From assembly GCA_031002005.1 (NCBI GenBank), contig JARYHS010006964.1:6448001-6512000 (forward strand): 64,000 bases of DNA, written 5' to 3'. Below, one piece after another: positions 1 through 10,513 of this stretch (positions are counted from its first letter, which is position 1; each line of letters starts with the position of its first letter). The position numbers were made by a program, and so were the translations under genes. Source of the DNA: Vandiemenella viatica. Its lineage: Eukaryota > Arthropoda > Insecta > Orthoptera > Morabidae. The notes under the pieces are model-generated. The model saw only the letters and a program-made list of their open reading frames with translations. It was not told where the DNA came from and did no database searches.

Positions 1-289
1 AAAGTATTTTTTATGTTTGTGATGCTTATTTTGTGATTATTATTAATAAATGCAATTTTTAATCTTGTATTAGTGTGTCGAGTACAGCCCCCTAATCTGT
101 CCATTGTCTCTCACATAGTGGGAGACTTCCAACAATTTTCAAGTTTAAAAATAAAAAGAAACTGTTTACGTAAAAAAAAACTGTTAGTCATAGTCTATTG
201 AAATTAAGAAATCTTAATCCCCATAGATTCAAAACAATTAACATTTCGAAATATCACTTTTAAATTAAAGCTACAATTCGCAGTTAAAA

Positions 290-860
290 AAACTATCCTA
301 ACCCTTCCCGCCCTTCCCTACTTGTCCAATGTGTCCTGCCCAGTTAAGTTTGTTATCAAATGTAATGCCAAGACATTTACATTTCAAGTCTTCAGCAAAC
401 AATTCTTTCCACACCTTATAATCATAATCAAACATTAGTTTTTTATTTGTGTGTTTAATAAGCTGACTATTCATTTATCTGCATTTCATGTTTACCAACC
501 CAAATAGATATCGTGTCCAAATCACCTTACAACTGTTTAAGTCCTCTACCGTTTTGATCCTTTTATATAGAATTATGTTACCTGCAAACAATCTAATTTC
601 TAATAGTAAACAATCAACACAATTAATCATTAGAATAATGAATAGCAATGGTCCCAATACGCTACCCTGTGGCACTCCCATTTTTACTTCCCTTAATTTC
701 TGTTGTCTGCCTTTTAAAAAATTTTCTACCCAGCAAATCACTTTCTCTTCCACTACAATGGTTTTTACCTTATTTGATGCCATTTTATGGCTGACTGTGA
801 CAAAAGCCTTTGACAGACCTAGGGCTACACTATCAGTTTGGCTGCACTCAGTCGCTTTTG
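290..860 (-). mobile_element. Non-LTR retrotransposon reverse transcriptase fragment (family 1)
   Basis: The minus strand encodes part of a LINE reverse transcriptase. A 102-residue open stretch (783 to 475) carries WVENFLKGRQQKL at residues 18-30 and the RT block GVPQGSVLGPLLF at 36-48. The catalytic FADD is changed to FAGN at 66-69, so the copy is dead. Related sequence continues with stops down to about 290. Fragments of the same family lie on the plus strand at 40725-41470 and 53490-54290; all three share a diagnostic stretch around the thumb region. The clade (CR1/Jockey-like) is inferred. Confidence 0.75.
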
Positions 861-1016
861 TATATGTATATACATATACAGATATTTTAAATCTTCTATT
901 CTACCCTGCTGTATCTTAACTCTTTTATGTTCTCTTCTTTCCAACCTCTTTAACCTCCTCACTACCTATTGTAGTGTAAGGGTTCTCTACTTCTCTTTAT
1001 TTTCTGCTTTGGAATC

Positions 1017-1349
1017 AGGCCCGCCGCTAGCTGTTTGAGAGCCCGAGTGCCATACCGATTATGCCGCCCCCTGTCTAACTACAGCTAGTGGTGGATCTAG
1101 GAATTTTCCGAAACGGGTCAAAAGAGATTGCCACCCCTTCAAACATTATTTGCCGCCCCCATTGTTGCCTCGCCGGCCACCCGAAGCAACAGTTGAACTA
1201 AAAAAAAAGGTCGAACTCTAAACAATACGCTGCAAATTTCGTCGCGATGACAATAGAATGGCGACTATTGCCGGGCGGCGGCTGTCTATCACTTGATTTA
1301 CTGCCCCTCGCGACGTGCCGCCCGCGTGCGGTGCACTCCTTACACACCC
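1017..1349. mobile_element. hAT-like terminal fragment
   Basis: A GC-rich stretch begins CAGGCCCGCCGCTAG, which looks like a hAT terminus. It contains a segment (about 1087-1165) resembling the inverted end of the small element at 34166-34398. No matching right end or target duplication was found, so this is probably a truncated hAT derivative. It directly abuts the element at 1358. Confidence 0.3.
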
Positions 1350-1357
1350 ACTTACGG

Positions 1358-2095
1358 TATTGTTACCAGAATTTTCTCACCGAATCCGGGGACGCTTCGG
1401 AACTTTTACACCAAAATCCGGGGACGCTTTCGGCATTTGTCCTAATGAAGCGTTGCACTTTTATAAGTTATATGATTAAAGGTTGGAGTAACCTAAAAGA
1501 AACATATTTATCATTTAAGATTGAAGTTTTTCACAGCGTTGTATATAAATAAATAGTTCTCGGGCTTCCAGCCACGTTAAGATGTCACACTTGAGAGACG
1601 TTTCGAAGGCGTCTATCTCAGCCCGCATTTTCAACAAAACGACAATGGTAAACTAAGGAATACATTTTTTTTCCTTCCTTGAAGTAAGCTACTTCACTAA
1701 AGTACTCAGTATCATGGAAGACTCAATTACTGTGACATCAGTGCCTTCTGCCTGTATTATTGTATCCTGAAAAAGGGGAAAAGTTGAGTTTGAAAAATTT
1801 TCCACAAGAAGGTGCAGGGATCATCAAACCACTTCTTGAGCATTACTGGGTATTTATCTTCAGACCGGAAGAATGATTTGAGAGCAGGATGGATTTCACA
1901 TATTCTTCTGATAACTGGTACCAGAGAAAGCCACCTAATTTTATTGTAACCTAGTATTTCTTTATATTCATGCCCAAAAAAATTTCTAGGGAAAACAGTA
2001 AAAATCCGGGGACATTGCGGGGACGAAATTTGTCCGGGGACAGAGAGCTAAATACGGGGACTGTCCCCGGCAAACGGGGACGTCTGGTAACCCTA
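1358..2095. mobile_element. Non-autonomous hAT element with 8-bp target duplication
   Basis: The left end reads TATTGTTACCAGA and the right end, reverse-complemented, TAGGGTTACCAGA. Both are flanked by the same 8-mer ACTTACGG (1350-1357 and 2096-2103). An 8-bp duplication with short terminal inverted repeats is the hAT signature. The interior holds repeated 'ccggggac' motifs near both ends and no transposase frame. It is inserted in LINE-derived sequence. Confidence 0.8.
1549..1650 (-). mobile_element. Penelope-like terminal fragment with degenerate hammerhead core
   Basis: On the minus strand, CTGAGAT followed by a short hairpin-like segment and GAAACGTC resembles the CUGANGA ... GAAAC hammerhead core of Penelope-like retroelement termini, with one base off. 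It lies inside the hAT MITE. No coding sequence accompanies it. Confidence 0.35.
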
Positions 2096-2097
2096 AC

Positions 2098-2650
2098 TTA
2101 CGGCGACCCTGTTTGGAATAGATTTTTTCCCCCTTTCTTATTATCTCTTTGAACTCTTCCCGCCTTGATTCTCCTGTACTTGTGCCTTTCTTCCATTTGC
2201 TGAGACGCTCTCTGAAATATCTCCTCAAATTCGAAATCTGTGTCCTTTTTATAACTGTGCCTATTTCCCCCTTCAATTTTTGGCTGCTGGTTCACTGAAT
2301 CCTCTAATCTCCATCAGAACTGCTTGATGACAACTTATTTCTTCGGTTACTTGACACCCCACAAGGTTATCGTCAGGGTTTATTGTGAATATATATAAAA
2401 TATTTTGTCGTCTCGTGTTTTGCTCTACCACTTGTGTAAATCTTCCTTCCCTTATTAAGATATTTGAAAATCTCTATTCCCTTGTGTTATTAATCTTATT
2501 TCCTACCCAGTTTACACCTGATAAATTTAAATCCCCACCAATAATGACCATTCCATTCTCACCACTGAAATCTCAGTATGAATTTAATTTCTCCCCAAGA
2601 GCTCTATCATTAAAAACAGGACATAATTAGATCATTAATGTCCATACCCT
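2098..2650 (-). mobile_element. LINE endonuclease (APE-type) remnant
   Basis: Read on the minus strand with a few frame changes, this encodes the C-terminal half of an APE-like endonuclease of a non-LTR element. It includes a GGDLNLSGVNW-like block (GDFN motif) near 2530-2560, then a segment like 'LD-x-FTNNPD' near 2390 (FTINPDDNLV here), then a charged linker down to 2104. Single-base disruptions are present. It probably belonged to the LINE whose RT fragment is at 290-860, with the intervening part deleted or displaced by the hAT insertions. Confidence 0.6.
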
Positions 2651-2703
2651 GCTACAGATCTTAAAGTTCCTAAATTGAACAAGAAATTTTACTGGTAATC
2701 CAT

Positions 2704-2915
2704 TCATAAATATTGTTCATTAATGAGTACTGAATCTTTCAACCCTTCGAGTTGGATTTCCCAGAAGACTATTGCAGTTGGCGTTAGGGATTGAAAATAA
2801 GCAAAATGAACCAATTTCGTCACACTGAGGGCAACTATTGCTAATATTGAACGAGTTACAACTGTGGCTGCGCTCAGTCGCTTAAGTAAATTGGTAGAAT
2901 CTAGCCCCAATTTAA
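2704..2915 (-). mobile_element. CR1/Jockey-like RT C-terminal fragment (family 2)
   Basis: A 68-residue minus-strand frame reads LLKRLSAATVVTRSILAI then KLVHFAYFQSL. It aligns by eye with the C-terminal RT region of the elements at 36120-39620 and 46936-48430 (LLKRLGAATFAIRTIS and RQLVYFAYFHLLL). Only this fragment remains. Confidence 0.65.
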
Positions 2916-3099
2916 ATTATGTCTATAACTACAGCTACAAATTTTACAATTTCATATTAAATATTTTGTTTATTCGAAATATTTGCAGCAATTTCGCCGT
3001 TAGTTCCTTACTGGTGTGATGGTTAATTTTTTTTATTTTTATTGTATCTGTAAAATTTGGGGATAGAAGGAAAAGTTTGAAATAATCACCAATTGTATT

Positions 3100-3300
3100 G
3101 CGTAATGTAAATCGTACAGTAAACCTAGGAGTGGAATGTTCTCCTTTCGCGGGCAGTATCTTTGCGTCTGTTCTGTTTGTCGTCAGCTGCTTCGTGGCAT
3201 TAAAGGCGTGTGTTTACTGTAATATTGCAATATAGCGTTGGAAAACACGAGAGACTGCAGTAGTGTGGAAGCATATAAACGTGGAATTCATCAACCAGGA
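3100..3300 (+). promoter_or_regulatory. Possible 5' exon/promoter of locus A
   Basis: This stretch is richer in GC and CpG than its flanks and ends in a plausible splice donor (ccaggag|gtacgt, exon end about 3299). A short open frame precedes the donor but has no ATG. It lies upstream of the CARD-ANK exon on the same strand, so it could be a non-coding first exon. There is no homology support. Confidence 0.2.
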
Positions 3301-4590
3301 GGTACGTTGCTGTCTTTATGGTGTTTGTGGAATCGAGCTGTTCCTGCGTTCCTTTTTACAATTCGGAGAAAGAAAAGTTCGTTGATGCCCCCAACCATTA
3401 CTCGGAAAAATGTGTATTTGTATGGGATTGGCATTATACAATCGTGAATTAAATCATTTTCCCTTTTCACAAGTGTAACATAAGTGCTAATTATGCTTGC
3501 ATACGTTTGAGTTAAATATTCCACAAAAGTTTAATATTTCCTTTTTCATCACTCGAAAGATACGAGCAAATTTCAGTACAGAAACCCTGAAAGTAATTAT
3601 CAAGAATTTTAAGTTTGTTGAAGTTGTTTGTGCTTCTAACAGTAGTTGACCACTACAATGCATCGATGTGAAACTCTTTACATCGTGATTTAGTAAACAA
3701 AGCATTCTTCCTATTATCAGCGAACACATTAATTTTTTTTGTATTTGTGATGTAACCTGATTTCTATCCTGTTGTTTTGTCTGTATTTATTAATGCTTTT
3801 CCGATAGCTGTATGGTGCTTAGATACTGTTTTGCAATTGTCTATAGTTGTTTCTTTAATATCCCTCTCTCTTCACTTGTTGAAGTTACATGTGAAGTTTT
3901 TATAAATATATTAAATATGTACAATACAATACATTCATTGCATTGGTCAGGACAATGTTAGTATCTGATAAATACTTGTATAAGCCAAGCAAATGATAAA
4001 CGAAAGTGGGTTACACTTCATTACATATGTAAGTGGCTTTACATCAGGTAAAATCCTTTAATTTCAATTTTTTAGTTGTTGAGGTTAAGTAAATAGTTTG
4101 ACACATGTTAGAACCGATGTTGTTACTTAATAAATTTTACAGCACATGATCTTCGTCACATTCTGATTTGATATTACTGTTGATATTTGCTTGGTCCTTA
4201 TGGCCTAACTATACAAAGTTTGTTAAAGATGATCTAAACTGAGGGATGACGTTAATATATATCTCAGAAATTTATAAGCTTTTTAAAGCTACAGTTTGTG
4301 TATCTCAATGCAAGCTGACAAGGCCAAATGACTATAGAAAACTGCCTTAAAACCATGAGCAGTTTGATCGCCTAATATGATTCCACTTAATGGTTTATAA
4401 TTGACATTTGCTCACACTAACTTTGCTTGCACTAACTTTCTCAAATTTCATTATGAAGGCCCATAATACATGGCATCCTCATGTAATACATAAAAATGAA
4501 TGTTTGTTTGTTGGTTTGTTCGTCTTCTGTGCATTCCTATACCATTCAGTCTGATTATGATGAACCTTTAATGAGTTATTCTGTGCGTGC
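3301..4590. other. AT-rich intron or intergenic sequence
   Basis: No convincing coding, RNA or transposase signal was found. A short (TACAA)n-like stretch near 3915-3950 resembles the 3' tail of the CR1-like element at 46936 and may be a LINE tail remnant. Confidence 0.4.
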
Positions 4591-4599
4591 CTACAAATG

Positions 4600-7100
4600 T
4601 TTCTGACCAAAACAAATAAAAAACCACCCTCTCTTCCCCTACTGCACCCCACAATTTTATTTAAATGTTTTTTTTTAAAAAAAAACTCACAGTTTTTATC
4701 CAATATCGATGGAACTGTGCACATGTAAACTTTAAAACAAATAGAAAGTACTGTCCACTTGTGTCTGCAAAAACCCCACCCCTCTACACCTTTACATCCA
4801 CTCCCAAAATTTTTTGACAATATTCTTCATACAAATACATAGATTTTATCATATTTTGATGAAAAACTGCATATGTGTACTTTAAAACAAATAGAAAAAT
4901 ACTGTATGTGTTTTGTTTACAAGTCCTAACCTCTCTCCTCCTTTACACACCTATACTTTATGCCAATATTGTTCACACAAACCCATAGCTTTTATCTAAT
5001 TTTGATAGTACTGAACACACTTGTGCTTTAGTATAGGTTGGTCTGGTATCTCAGTTATCAAAGCATTAGCTTCCCAAACGTTTCTGTCTATGGTCCTGGG
5101 TTCAAATCCCAGTGGGAGCAGGAATTTTTATGAGCTAGATATTAACATATGAGTAACATTGTCATGTTCTGTGGTTGGGATTCTACATCATATATAATAA
5201 TAATAAATAAACACTAATGACCTCGTTGTCGACGCGCCCTAAATCCACAATAATAAATAAAGAGTGGTCTGGAAGCTCACTGGTTAACAGGCTTTTCAAA
5301 AGTTCCCACGTTTAGATCACAGTGGAAGTTGAAACTTTTAAACGTGGTATTTGATCCCATGAGTTGTGTCCGATCGTTGCTTTCGATTCCATATTGTATT
5401 GTAGGCCCAGAGGAAAAGATGTTGCCATCCTATCTGTGACACAATAGCTTAGTACACCTTCAGGATAATTCAGCCAACCTTCAGGATGTGAACTAAATTA
5501 GAATTTTTAATGTTTTTTAATAAACAGGAAAATATTGTCTACATTTAGTTTGCAAAGTGAAACCACTCTTTTCCTTACCCCTCTTCCTCACCGTAATTTA
5601 TGCCAACATTGTTCATACAAACCCACAGTTTGTAATCCAACTTTGATAGTACTTACCACACATATGCTTCAAAACAAAATGGTCTGTAAGTGAATAGTTA
5701 ATGGGAGTACTTATGGAAGTTTCTGTCTTAGGCCACGGTTTTAAATTCACGGGGAAGCAGGAATTTTTAGGAGTTGCATTTGATCTTCTGAGCAACTCTC
5801 AGATATTCTGTGGTTCAGGTTCCATTAAACTGTAGGCCCCGGAGGAAAGGAACTGGCTGTCCTATGTTTGACACAATGGGTTAGTGCACCTCCTTTGGGA
5901 GGATTCAACCAACCTTCAGGTTGTGGAATAAGTTAGTTTCTTTACTATAAAGCAAACAGGAAAATAGTATCTATGTTGGGTTTCCCTCTCCTCCTTTATG
6001 CCTGCCCTCAGTTTTTTCCAACACTCATAGTTTTTATCTGGCTTTGATAGTATTTAGCTCATCTGTAGTTAAAAAAACATAGTGGTTTGGTAGCATAATG
6101 GTTAAGGCTCTTACATTCAAAAGTATCTTGGTCTGGTGAAAGGTGCCAATTCCAGTGGAAACAGGAATTTTTGAGTTGTATATGATCAATGGCTTAGTTT
6201 GCCCCATCTGGGTTGGGGACTAAATTATTTATTTTTTTTAATTTTAAAACAAAGAGAAAAATACTGTCAATATTTAGTTTGCCAAATGAAACCCTTCTTA
6301 TCCTTTACTCCCCTTAATTTTCGTAAATGTTCTTTATAAAAACCCATTGTTTATGTCCGATTTTGATGTAACTTGACATATGTTTACTTTAAAATGGCGA
6401 GAAAAATATTTCCTACATTTCTTTGGTTTACAAAAACCCACCAATCTCCCTTAAGCAAAATTTGCTCTCAAATATCTCGAAAGTGGTAGGGATTGTAACC
6501 AAACTGGATAGGGATATCTGTGATATTCTGAGAGCCCAAAACATTTCCTGTCAAATGGTGTTGGACTAATTTTGACTGGATAGTTGACAACCAAGAAACT
6601 CGAACTTAAAAATTTAAAAAATCTATAGTTTTTATTTGATCCTGCATACAGATGTTTCAAAATAAATGTTTAAAAAACTGCACACACTATTGCCCTTCTC
6701 CCTATCAATACTAATTTATAAAAGCAACTTTTCCGGTTTTTGTATTGATAGGGAAATCCGCCAATGTGGATGCTGATGGAAAATTTTTTATTACAATCCA
6801 ATCAAATGGGATAAAACATTAGAACTTTTATATCCAGCATCTAAGAAACACTGTAGACCGTATTTTTCTCTATGTTTTAAAGTAAAAAAAAAAAAAACTA
6901 ACTTAGTCCACAACCCTGAAGGTTGGTTAGATCCTACTGAAGGGGGTAAAATAAATAATTGATCATATACAACTCTTAAAATTTTCTGCTTCCACCTGAA
7001 TTTGAACCTTACACCAGACCAAAAAAATATTTGAAGTAAAGAGATTTAATCATTGAGCTACCACATTGCTCTGTTTTGCTAAGTACTATTACAGCTGTAT
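4600..7100. repeat. Composite repeat cluster: AT-rich units with tRNA-like heads
   Basis: The block repeats a unit with recognisable pieces: 'cacagtttttatcc', 'ttttgatggaact', 'tactttaaaacaaatagaaa' and C-rich 'acccacccc...cccc'. Interleaved are tRNA-like modules starting 'tggtctggtatctcag' with a B-box-like 'gggttcaaatccc'. tRNA-like heads lie near 5042, 5266, 5680 and 6086 on the plus strand. An inverted copy lies at about 6835-7090. A segment at 5220-5245 matches the kind of tail seen in insect tRNA-SINEs. Related AT-rich units recur at 23190-23860 without the tRNA-like module. Confidence 0.65.
5033..5262 (+). mobile_element. tRNA-derived SINE
   Basis: A box-A-like element (tggtatctcagttatc) and a box-B-like element (ggttcaaatccc) lie within the first 90 bases. 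An unrelated body and the tail 'gacctcgttgtcgacgcgcc' with A/T-rich repeats follow. The tRNA-like part does not fold as a full cloverleaf, so I call a SINE and not a tRNA gene. Confidence 0.55.
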
Positions 7101-7236
7101 ATAATCAATGGGCTTGTTTTAAGGACTAAAAGTATTGTATATACCAAAGCAATAGAATAAACTTTTTCAATATTAATTTAATTTATAAAAATCACTGTCA
7201 CTCATTTATTTTTTCTTTGTCTATATGTGTATCCAC

Positions 7237-9060
7237 TTAACATGTTCACTGCTAATCACACGCCATCACATGGTGAGATGTCAACGCTAAAGTGCTAATC
7301 ATGCACTAGTGTGTGGTGTGGAGTTATGTCTCAGTATCCATTGCCTCAACTTTTATTCTCTCCTTCAGTTGGCAGTGTCTCTGCTGGTATTGGCATATAG
7401 TAAAAGTTATCAACAAGTTATAATGGCAAGTGATTTCATATGTATAGCTTTATTAGTTTAAAAAAATGTTGAAATATAAGTTGTAGTGATGATAGTTTTG
7501 CAGGGCCTTTTGCCCCAAAAGATGACTGATGCTATCTAATAAGCCTCTGACAGATGCTGAAATTAGAAATTTATTTGTTCAGATTAGTACCAAAGCGATA
7601 TTTGTTATGACAGTGATGAAGAATTAATTCCTCCCTCAACGTGCCCAATGCCCATGATATCTTGAATTCTAAAGAGGAAGATTTGCTAGACATGCAAGAG
7701 AGGATATATCTTCAGCATAATTCCCCTATGATTAGAAATATAATTTCAAAAACTGTCCCCACAACAATGGAACAATTTTCTTTCACTAAATCAGAGTGTT
7801 AGTTGCAAATACTGTTTGCAGTAATAATATGACTGTAACCAATTTATAATAATATTTGTAAAATGAAACACAGCCAACCTGTTGCAATATTCATTGAATT
7901 TATTGTTTACCGGTTTCGACCCGCCTTAAGGGAGTCTTCTTCAGAACCTGTGGATATTGTACATTATTAGTGCCTCTGATGTTAAGCTTGGAGTTATATA
8001 CATGAAAGTTTGTGCATACTCACTTGTTAAAAAATATTACATAAATCTAAAAACTCTTCTCAATAAAATAGTACATTTTGTACTAAAGTCACACATTAAA
8101 ATACATTTTATAGCTATCCATCCGGCAGCCAACGTGTATCACAGAGCCAGCATCACGTCTAATCTGGGCAGCAGCTTACTGCCGACTAGCTTGTACATTG
8201 TGGCGGTAACTAGTTTAATGGCAGATGGCGCCACCCACGTATGGATGGAACAGATGTTATAAAATTGAACAGCGTCTAGTTATACAAATGATTTGATATG
8301 CACAAAAATAGAATTTTGAGGAGATCAATTGTTGTCCAACGTGTCATATTATTCAGTTATGAGTATGGGTGAGAGGCTCTCAAAAAATTGCCTGTTAGCA
8401 AGGTGGATCTGATCATTAAGTAGATTATTATCTTTATGTATTATCTCCTCAAAAATTCTATTTTTGTGCATATCAAACATCTGCCATTAACCTAGTTACC
8501 GCCACAACGTACAAGCTAGTCGGCAGTAAGCTGCTGCCCAGGTTAGATGTGACGCTGGCTCTGTGATACACGTTGGCTGCCGGGATGGATAGCTATAAAA
8601 TGTATTTTAATGTGTGACTTTAGTACAAAATGTACTATTTTATTGAGAAGAGTTTTTAGATTTATGTAATATTTTTTAACAAGTGAGTATGCACAAACTT
8701 TCATGTATATAACTCCAAGCTTAACATCAGAGGCACTATTAATGTACAACATCTACAGGTTCTGAAGAAGACTCCCTTAAGGCGGGTCAAAACCGGTAAA
8801 CAATAAATTCAATGAATATTGCAACAGGTTGGCTTTGTTTCATTTTACAATTGAAGAAATACCGTTGCTGTTGATGCTGCCATGCTCAAGATTTTGATAA
8901 TAATATTTGTTAGTAATAATGTATCATATAAAAATAATGCTTTTTGCCAATTTTTAATTATTATTCATTTTTATACATCACACACAAGTGTGTAATATGG
9001 CATTTAGGAAATAATTTTACCTCTATTGCCTATCACATGCTGGCACGTTGTAAGAATATT
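7237..9060 (+). mobile_element. Possible piggyBac-like remnant
   Basis: TTAA at 7237-7240 precedes a terminus-like sequence with 'gccatcacatggtgag'. Plus-strand sequence at 7540-7580 encodes LTDAEIRNLF, reminiscent of piggyBac transposase N-termini, followed by an acidic stretch with frame breaks. A similar AT/GC motif occurs near 8970-9055. A Penelope-like unit has landed inside. No right TTAA could be assigned, so the call is tentative. Confidence 0.25.
7846..8910. mobile_element. Penelope-like inverted-repeat unit with 14-bp target duplication
   Basis: The arms 7856-8328 and 8445-8850 are near-perfect inverted copies around a loop of about 115 bases. The left arm has about 70 extra bases (8229-8296). 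The 14-mer ataataatatttgt occurs at 7846-7859 and 8897-8910, a target duplication of retroelement size. Each arm ends in a hammerhead-like core: minus strand CTGAAGA (7944-7938), a GACTCCC...GGCGGGTC stem, then GAAAC (7917-7913). The right arm has the same core with GAAAC changed to AAAAC. No RT frame is present. Inverted terminal copies plus hammerhead cores are typical of Penelope-like retroelements. Confidence 0.65.
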
Positions 9061-9523
9061 CCATCAGGAAAGGCATAATTATTACTTAGTAATTAATATG
9101 ACACACTTAATTTCATTTTATAACCATTGTAATCATATTTGTTATAAGAAGTAAGTTGGCTTATGGGGAAAACCCATTTCTATGGCACAGGATTTATTAT
9201 CAGAAAAAGAGGCATTGTAATGCATGCCAGGCAAAGCTAGTTTAAGAAAATTATCAACTGATAAAGTAGGACAATAGTCGCACTACACATAAATTACTGA
9301 CACTTGCACCACATGAAATTGCTAATTTTACAGTAACATTAGAGATATTACTGCTCACAGTAGAGAAATAAAATGATCTGTGTACAAGTCCAATACTAGT
9401 AAGCTAACATAAGCCTAAATTTTTAAGGGTTTGAAGCTGCAGGATAAACGAATTTATGCTTTGGGCAGTGATGATATTTATTTTTTTAAAGTGTGATATA
9501 CATTACATTTTTTTTTTGTCCAG
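8911..9523. other. Intron sequence upstream of CARD-ANK exon
   Basis: AT-rich with no gene signal. It ends in a long T-rich tract and the acceptor 'tttttttttgtccag' at 9509-9523. Confidence 0.5.
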
Positions 9524-10513
9524 GTGTCCAATGGAAGAGACAGCAGAACTGCTGTTGAGCACTTTGTCTAAAGAGGAAGTGCTTTCCAGACCAATTTTGC
9601 AGTTTCCTCAGTTCCTTGAGACTCTCCTGGAGGCTGGTGCAATCAGCTGCAGTGAGCTGGAGGTTATAAACCGCCAGCTGGACTCTCCAGAGAAAGCTCC
9701 ACTTCTCATGAGTGCGCTGTGTCGGGCGGGACACCTGCACCTGCTGCGGATGGCGCTGCAGCACCGCCCGGGTCTGGCTACACTCGCTGTCGACAGTTCT
9801 TCGTCGACGCCCCTGCACGTGGCCTCGAGGCACGGCCAGGCCGCCGCCGTGCGGATACTGCTGGATGCGGGGGCAGACCTGGAGGCGGCGAGAGAGAACG
9901 ACGGGTGGACTGCGCTGCACGAGGCGGCGGCGTGTGGAGGCATTGGCGGGGCCGGCGTGGCGAGAGAGCTCTTGAGGTTCGGGGCCCAGGTGGACCGCAA
10001 GGACAAGGCTGGCAGGACACCGCTCCAGCTGCTGTCGGCAGCAGGCGACATGTCAGTCGCACAAGTACTGGTATTGGCAGTGGCAGACACCACTACAGGA
10101 GAAAACAAGTCTGCGAGACCACTGCTAGAGGCAGTGAGAAACAGTGACGTTTGTGCTGTGCAGTACAAGACAGCATCACGTGGAGCCAGTGGTGGGGTTG
10201 ATGTGGGCCACGGGGGTGTTGCACAGCCACTGGACTCGGCCGTAGCAGACACCACTGTGGGAGAAAGGAACTCGTCTGTGAGACAGCGGCTGGAGGCGGT
10301 GAGAGACAGTGACTCGAGTACTGCACAACACCAGGCAGCGGCATGTGGAGCCAGTGGTGGGGGCGACGTGGTCAGAGAGCTGTCGAGGTCCGGGGCCCGG
10401 GAGGACCCCCAGGACAGCAGGACACCACCGCACCTGACTGCGGGCATCACACAGCTAATAGACTCGGCGGTGGCAGACACTGCTATTTATGGTGCTGATG
10501 GATCAACTTTAGG
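9524..10513 (+). CDS. Locus A exon: CARD-like domain plus ankyrin repeats
   Basis: One long open frame sits between a polypyrimidine tract with acceptor cag (9521-9523) and a donor gtatgg at 10514. The exon is phase 2 at both ends (1 + 329 codons + 2). Numbered from the Met at 9531, residues about 1-70 have a death-fold pattern, with FPQFLETLLEAGAISCSELE then SPEKAPLLMSALCRAG and HLLRMALQHRP, as in CARD domains. Ankyrin repeats follow: STPLHVASRHGQAAAVRILL, GWTALHEAAACG and GRTPLQLLSAAGD, then weaker repeat-like units spaced by 'VADT' segments. The exon is strikingly GC-rich against AT-rich flanks. If not spliced at 10513 the frame stops at 10524. CARD-ANK proteins are known as inflammasome-type adaptors in animals. 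The CARD call is by pattern only. Confidence 0.6.

Noticed and set aside
5042..5130. A tRNA gene
   Set aside because: A- and B-box-like motifs are present, but the arms do not form a cloverleaf and the module recurs in a repeat, so it is SINE-derived.
7957..8752. Matching 101- and 69-codon frames on opposite strands
   Set aside because: They are mirror images caused by the inverted arms of the Penelope-like unit. There is no domain and no RT motif.
9608..10480. 290-codon open frame antisense to the CARD-ANK exon, and other overlapping frames there
   Set aside because: High GC in the exon makes stops rare in all frames. Only the plus-strand frame shows domain patterns and matching splice phases.
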